Source of the DNA: Ophiocordyceps camponoti-saundersi (nom. inval.)
Lineage: Eukaryota > Ascomycota > Sordariomycetes > Hypocreales > Ophiocordycipitaceae
Assembly (NCBI GenBank): GCA_003339415.1
Contig: PDHQ01000120.1
Location: forward strand, 35,105 to 99,104
Direction of reading: 5' to 3'
Length of the DNA: 64,000 nucleotides
Made by a program: the position numbers and the translations under genes. The notes under the pieces are model-generated. The model saw only the letters and a list, made by a program, of their open reading frames with translations. It was not told the origin of the DNA and ran no database searches. Below, piece by piece: positions 60,001 to 64,000 of this stretch. Every line of letters starts with the position of its first letter. The stretch's first letter is position 1.

Positions 60001-62976
60001 TTAAGAAACGGATAGGAAACTTACTTTACTTAGTATTTAGTTTATTTATAAAAGTTTTCCTAAGTATTTCTAATAAGAAAAGAGCCTCTAATTTATAAGT
60101 ATATTATTTTATATATAATCTTTCTTATATATATTATAAGTTTAATATCTAAAAGTTTATCTATAATTTTTAAGTTAGTTTTTTAAAAATCTAAGCTAGT
60201 TTTTACTTATTATATATAAACTAAAATAATACTTCCTTTAGCTATCTTTTTATATATAATTAGGTAAAGTTCCTAAGCTTAGGTTTAGGTTAGTTCCGGG
60301 GTTATCTAAGTTAGTTCGGGCTAAGTAAGCGCGGGCATAAGCGCGTTTAAAGGTACTAAGAGTATATAAGAGTTCTTATTATATAATAAAGTATATAAAG
60401 CTATTATTATTATCTAAGGGGGTTTAATATAAGAAAAAACCTATTTTCTTTCTTTATTATATAAGGTAGCTATTATATATATTACTAAGTTATATAAAAA
60501 AGTAAGGTTAAGTATAATAAATTACTAATCGTTTTATTTATAATTATCTTTTCTATTTTAGCTAATTTATATATTACCCGATATATTAATTAATATTAAA
60601 TAGGCTATCTATTATTAATAATATAAGGGTTTTAAAAAGGAGTATATTATCGCGATTACCTTTTTATATATAATATATAGAGAGGGTAGCTATCTAAATA
60701 CCTAATTAAATATATAAAGTAATAGTAAGGAATATAAAAAATAAAGTAAGGAGTTATAAGATTAAAAGGATCTTATATAAAAGTTTCTTATAACTTAAGT
60801 AAGCTATATAAAAAAACGAGGCTATAAGGATAATATAAAGCTATTAAGGTATTATAAAATACCTTAATATATATTTTTATTATTAAACTTATTATTATTA
60901 TTATTTTTATTTTTCTTATAAACTTTTTTATTCTTAGCGTTCTCTTTTTTATTATTAAATAACTTTATTTACTTTTTATATTTAATTTTAGCTTTAAGTT
61001 AGCTTTATTATTATTAATATTATTTTCTTTTCTTTTAATCTTAATAAATTTTTTAGTAATATCCGCTACTTTCTTATTAGTTTACTTTTAATCCCTTCTT
61101 ATTTAAGCTACGCCTCTATTAAGCTTCGCTACCTTTTATAACTTTTCCGCTTTAGTTACTTATTTAATATAATATTTATTAAATTCCTTTATAATAGCTT
61201 TATAAACTATTTATATAAGAATTATATTTTTATTAAATAAGTATTTTTTGCTTTTTTTTATAATTATACTTATATAGTTTAATATTAAGTTATATATTTT
61301 TTATATTACTTTTTTTATTAAAGCTATATTAATCTCTTTTATAATAGCTATTAAATAAGTTATTAATAAATCTTTATTAGTATTTTTTATAAGTTTTAAT
61401 AATATTTATTTTTAAATTTTTAGCGCTAAAATATTTCTTAAATTAGAGATTTAATTTTTATCCTTATATTAAATAAACTTTTTAGTAATTATATTATAAA
61501 TTTTAATAATATATTTTTATTTTTAAGGATTATTATAGCTTACTCTTATATTATTTTTTACTTAATATAGCTATATATTTATATATATATAATAATAAAT
61601 ATATTTTAATTATAAAATATTATTACTTTTATAACTATTTAAATAATAAGTTATTTTTAGAAATTTAATTATTTATTTCTTTATCTTATAGCTTACTTAA
61701 TTTACCCTTATTATAATTTTTATATTAAGTTTTAAATAGTAATTTTTTAGTTTTTATAAATATTATATTAAGTTAATATTAACTTTTAGATAATTTTAGC
61801 TTATCTTATTTACTAAGCGCTAAAATAAGTTATATTTTCTTTATATAATATTTTAAAGCTATAATCTCCGCTCGCTCTTAACTTTTTATAATAATTATAT
61901 TTAAAATATAAGTTATTAACGCCGCGTTAATAGTTACTAAATAGCCGCTATCTTCTTCTAATAAGAAAAGCTAATTTAGAAATTACTTCTTAGTTTACTT
62001 ATTAATTTTAATATAAAAGTAATACTTTTTTACTTTTACTTATTATACTATATTATCCTTTTTATTAAAATCTTTAATAAATTTAATATTTTTAACTTTT
62101 ATAATTTATTAATATATTCTTTTAATATTAGTTTTATAACTTTTATTTTTATTATTATAAAATTTCTTCTTTAGCTTTTTTTTCTTAATAACTTTAATAT
62201 ACTCTAACGCTAAACGCCCTACTTATTTTATTTTAATATAAGTCTCTTTCTCCTTAGCTAACTTTTTTATAACTAGCGCTTTTACTTTCTCCCTTATAGC
62301 CTTATTCCTCTTACTCTTAATACGCTATTTCTTAGCTAAGCTACTTTTAGCTTTTAATATAAGCTTTTACGCTTACTTAGGCGTTTAATTACTTATCTCT
62401 AGCTTAAAGTAAATAATTATCTCCTTATTTTTATTAAATATTTTAGTTATTACTATAAATAAATACTAATTAACGCTTAAGAGTTTTATTAAATATTAGC
62501 CTTATATACTTATTTTATTATTAAGATATTTACGCTCCGCTATCTTTATACTTAACTTTACTAAATCTTTTTAATTAATAAATATTATAACTTTCTTATT
62601 AAGTATTAGCTATTTTTTAAATTTTAACTTTTACGCTTTTTTTAATATTTTATTATTTTTAATTTTTTTATAATTATTATTAGTAAACCTTAGCTTAATA
62701 TTTTTATAATATATTAATATATCTTTTATAAATATATATTAAATTACTTATACTAAAAGCTTTTACCGCTTAATATTCTTATAGCTTTTTTTAATATTAT
62801 TATACTTATTTTTTTTACGTTCTTTTAAGCGTCTTTATATCGATATATAGAATATTATTATTAAGCGGGCTATTATTAAAAATATTTCTTTTCTTATTAA
62901 AATATATATAGAAGCTATTAAAGGCTTTATTATATAATATAATATTAGGAGGATATATTATTATTAGGGTTTAAAA
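54051..62976. other. unidentified RIP-mutated repeat DNA
   Basis: About 9 kb of AT-rich decayed sequence. Patches of higher GC (about 56,880-57,000, 58,380-58,760, 59,040-59,200, 60,250-60,370) look like former coding or LTR DNA, but I could not assign them. On the minus strand at about 62,150-62,350 a Lys/Arg-rich frame with few stops could be the tail of a transposase; this is speculative. Confidence 0.4.
60250..60480 (+). repeat. possible solo LTR or LTR fragment
   Basis: A compact GC-richer patch with GGGTTATCTAAGTTAG, the palindromic GCGCGGGCATAAGCGCG and a TATA-like AGTATATAAGAG, then a purine run. This resembles an LTR promoter region. I found no partner copy in the window, so the call rests on composition and layout only. 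Confidence 0.25.
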
Positions 62977-63155
62977 TTAGTTAGTGACTTTTTAGTCTTT
63001 TTTTAGTTAGTCCGGACTGACTAACTAAAGTCCTTATTTTTAGGGACTAAATTAGTCACTAACTAACTAAAGTCCTTATAGTAACTAATTTTAGTTAGTT
63101 ACTTTTAGTCTTTAGTTAGTTACTAACTAACTAAAGACTAAAAAATTAGTTACTA
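62977..63155. repeat. cluster of TTAGTTAG / CTAACTAA palindromes
   Basis: About 180 bp built from repeated TTAGTTAG and its complement CTAACTAA together with AGTCC/GGACT, including the perfect palindrome AGTCCGGACT (63,009-63,018) and several copies of ACTAACTAAAGTCC. It keeps several CpA/TpG sites (GTGAC, GTCAC, CTGAC) in a region otherwise lacking them. Confidence 0.7.
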
Positions 63156-64000
63156 GCGTTAATTTTTTTTTATATTTTTAAAAAAAACCTTATTAAAAGA
63201 GCTTCTAAATAGTAATTTTTTTATAATTTTAGCTATTTTACTTACTTTATAGTAAAAAGTTAAAGATAATTTTTTTTAAAAAATAATTTTTAAAGATATT
63301 AATAAGAAAAAAAGCTTTAATAAATTATATAATAGTAAAAGATAATTTAAGGAAATAGATAAGTATTATAATAGCTAAAAAGTTCTTTTTTTATAATTTT
63401 ACTTATTTTCTTATAATTATTATAAAAATATTAATAGAAAAAATATATTTATTTTAAGAATTTATTATAAGTAAAGATAAATATTATTCTAAAAGCTTTT
63501 AAGACTTATTTTACTTAGAATTATATATTTTATAAGGCTATAATTTTTCTTCATTTTTAAATAAATTATTAAAAAAGATAAAAATTATTTTATTTACTAC
63601 CCTATACTAAGTACTAAAAATACTAACATTTATTTTAAAAGCTTAATTAAAAAGAAAAAAATAATTTAAAAAATTAGTAAAGAAGAAAAGGGTTTTCTTT
63701 ACGTAATATCTTTTTTTTAAGTTAGTAAAGTTATTATAGCCTTAGTTATAAATTATTTTCTATTTTTTACCCTTTTTTCTTTACTAAGTTATTTTTCAGT
63801 ATAGTAAACTAAGATATAGATAAAGTTTTTATTTTTTATAAAAATAACTCCTTTAATAATAAGGTTAAAAATATAAATTAAATCTTTTTAAGTAATATAT
63901 TTTTAAGCTTTCTTATAAGATTTTTTACTTAAAATTATAACTATTAATTTATATTTATTTATATTATTAACTTTAAAATACTTTTTTTATTTAAATAAAA
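63156..64000. other. unidentified AT-rich tail of the window
   Basis: AT-rich sequence rich in A and T runs; nothing identifiable. The block continues beyond the window. Confidence 0.5.

Larger units (their letters stand above)
39321..64000. repeat. RIP-saturated AT-rich repeat block
   Basis: From about 39,320 to the end of the window the base composition changes sharply. CpA and TpG are almost absent; in the first 2 kb I find only about three such sites by eye, whereas CpG, CpC, CpT and GpC remain common. This is the known outcome of repeat-induced point mutation, which converts CpA to TpA on either strand. CAG, CAA and TGG codons become stops and ATG becomes ATA, so no ATG-started frame of useful length survives. 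The block continues past the window, so it could be a subtelomeric, pericentromeric or internal AT isochore. Confidence 0.92.

Noticed and set aside
62150..62350. Lys/Arg-rich minus-strand frame as a pogo-type transposase tail
   Set aside because: No catalytic DDE motif could be read nearby, so the assignment would be guesswork.
39321..64000. Mitochondrial or bacterial contamination as the cause of high AT
   Set aside because: The loss is specific to CpA/TpG with CpG retained, and the element inside is a fungal chromovirus, which fits nuclear RIP.
1..64000. CRISPR arrays, rRNA or tRNA genes, secondary-metabolite cluster
   Set aside because: No regularly spaced repeats, no rRNA/tRNA signatures, and no synthase-type genes were seen.

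Overview
The window reads as the chromosome of a filamentous ascomycete. The protein set points to a Sordariomycete, probably in the Hypocreales; that placement is my inference. Support comes from short introns (mostly 50-70 bp) with CTAAC/CTGAC branch sites, a FREQUENCY clock protein, an NRC-2 kinase, nuclear-encoded ATP synthase subunit 9, and a large block of DNA with the signature of repeat-induced point mutation (RIP).

The left part (about 1-39,300) is ordinary gene-rich DNA with twelve genes, eleven of which I recognise. In order they are: NRC-2 AGC kinase (minus), a fungal hypothetical protein (minus), TAF12 (plus), proteasome subunit RPN3 (plus), a SAS2-like MYST acetyltransferase (plus), ATP9 (plus), exosome nuclease RRP6 (minus), trehalose-6-phosphate synthase TPS1 (plus), VID27 (minus), a prenylcysteine-oxidase-like flavoprotein (minus), the clock protein FRQ (minus) and 2,3-BPG-independent phosphoglycerate mutase (minus). 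They are unrelated housekeeping and regulatory genes, not a pathway cluster. I resolved 21 introns; an unusual share appear to use AAG as 3' splice site. Intergenic DNA holds long C homopolymers, one 10-N gap, short tandem duplications and a candidate 355-bp MITE in the long stretch upstream of frq.

The right part (about 39,320-64,000) is AT-rich and nearly devoid of CpA and TpG, while CpG, CpC, CpT and GpC survive. That is the expected result of saturating RIP, and it also removes ATG start codons. The switch lies only about 270 bp from the phosphoglycerate mutase start codon. Inside the block I could read a dead Ty3/gypsy chromovirus (about 45,784-54,050) with two LTRs, gag with a degraded zinc knuckle, protease, reverse transcriptase, RNase H, integrase and a chromodomain. 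Its gag, protease and polymerase regions lie in three different frames, each stepping by -1, and a slippery-type heptamer sits at each junction. A second, smaller unit (41,285-43,068) has two 218-bp direct repeats and looks like a non-autonomous LTR element. The rest of the block is decayed repeat DNA I could not identify.

The best leads for something new are the double -1 frameshift layout of the chromovirus, the skew of surviving CpA/TpG sites towards GCA/TGC, the abrupt RIP border beside an essential gene, and the AAG splice acceptors. I found no CRISPR array, no recognisable tRNA or rRNA gene and no biosynthetic cluster.
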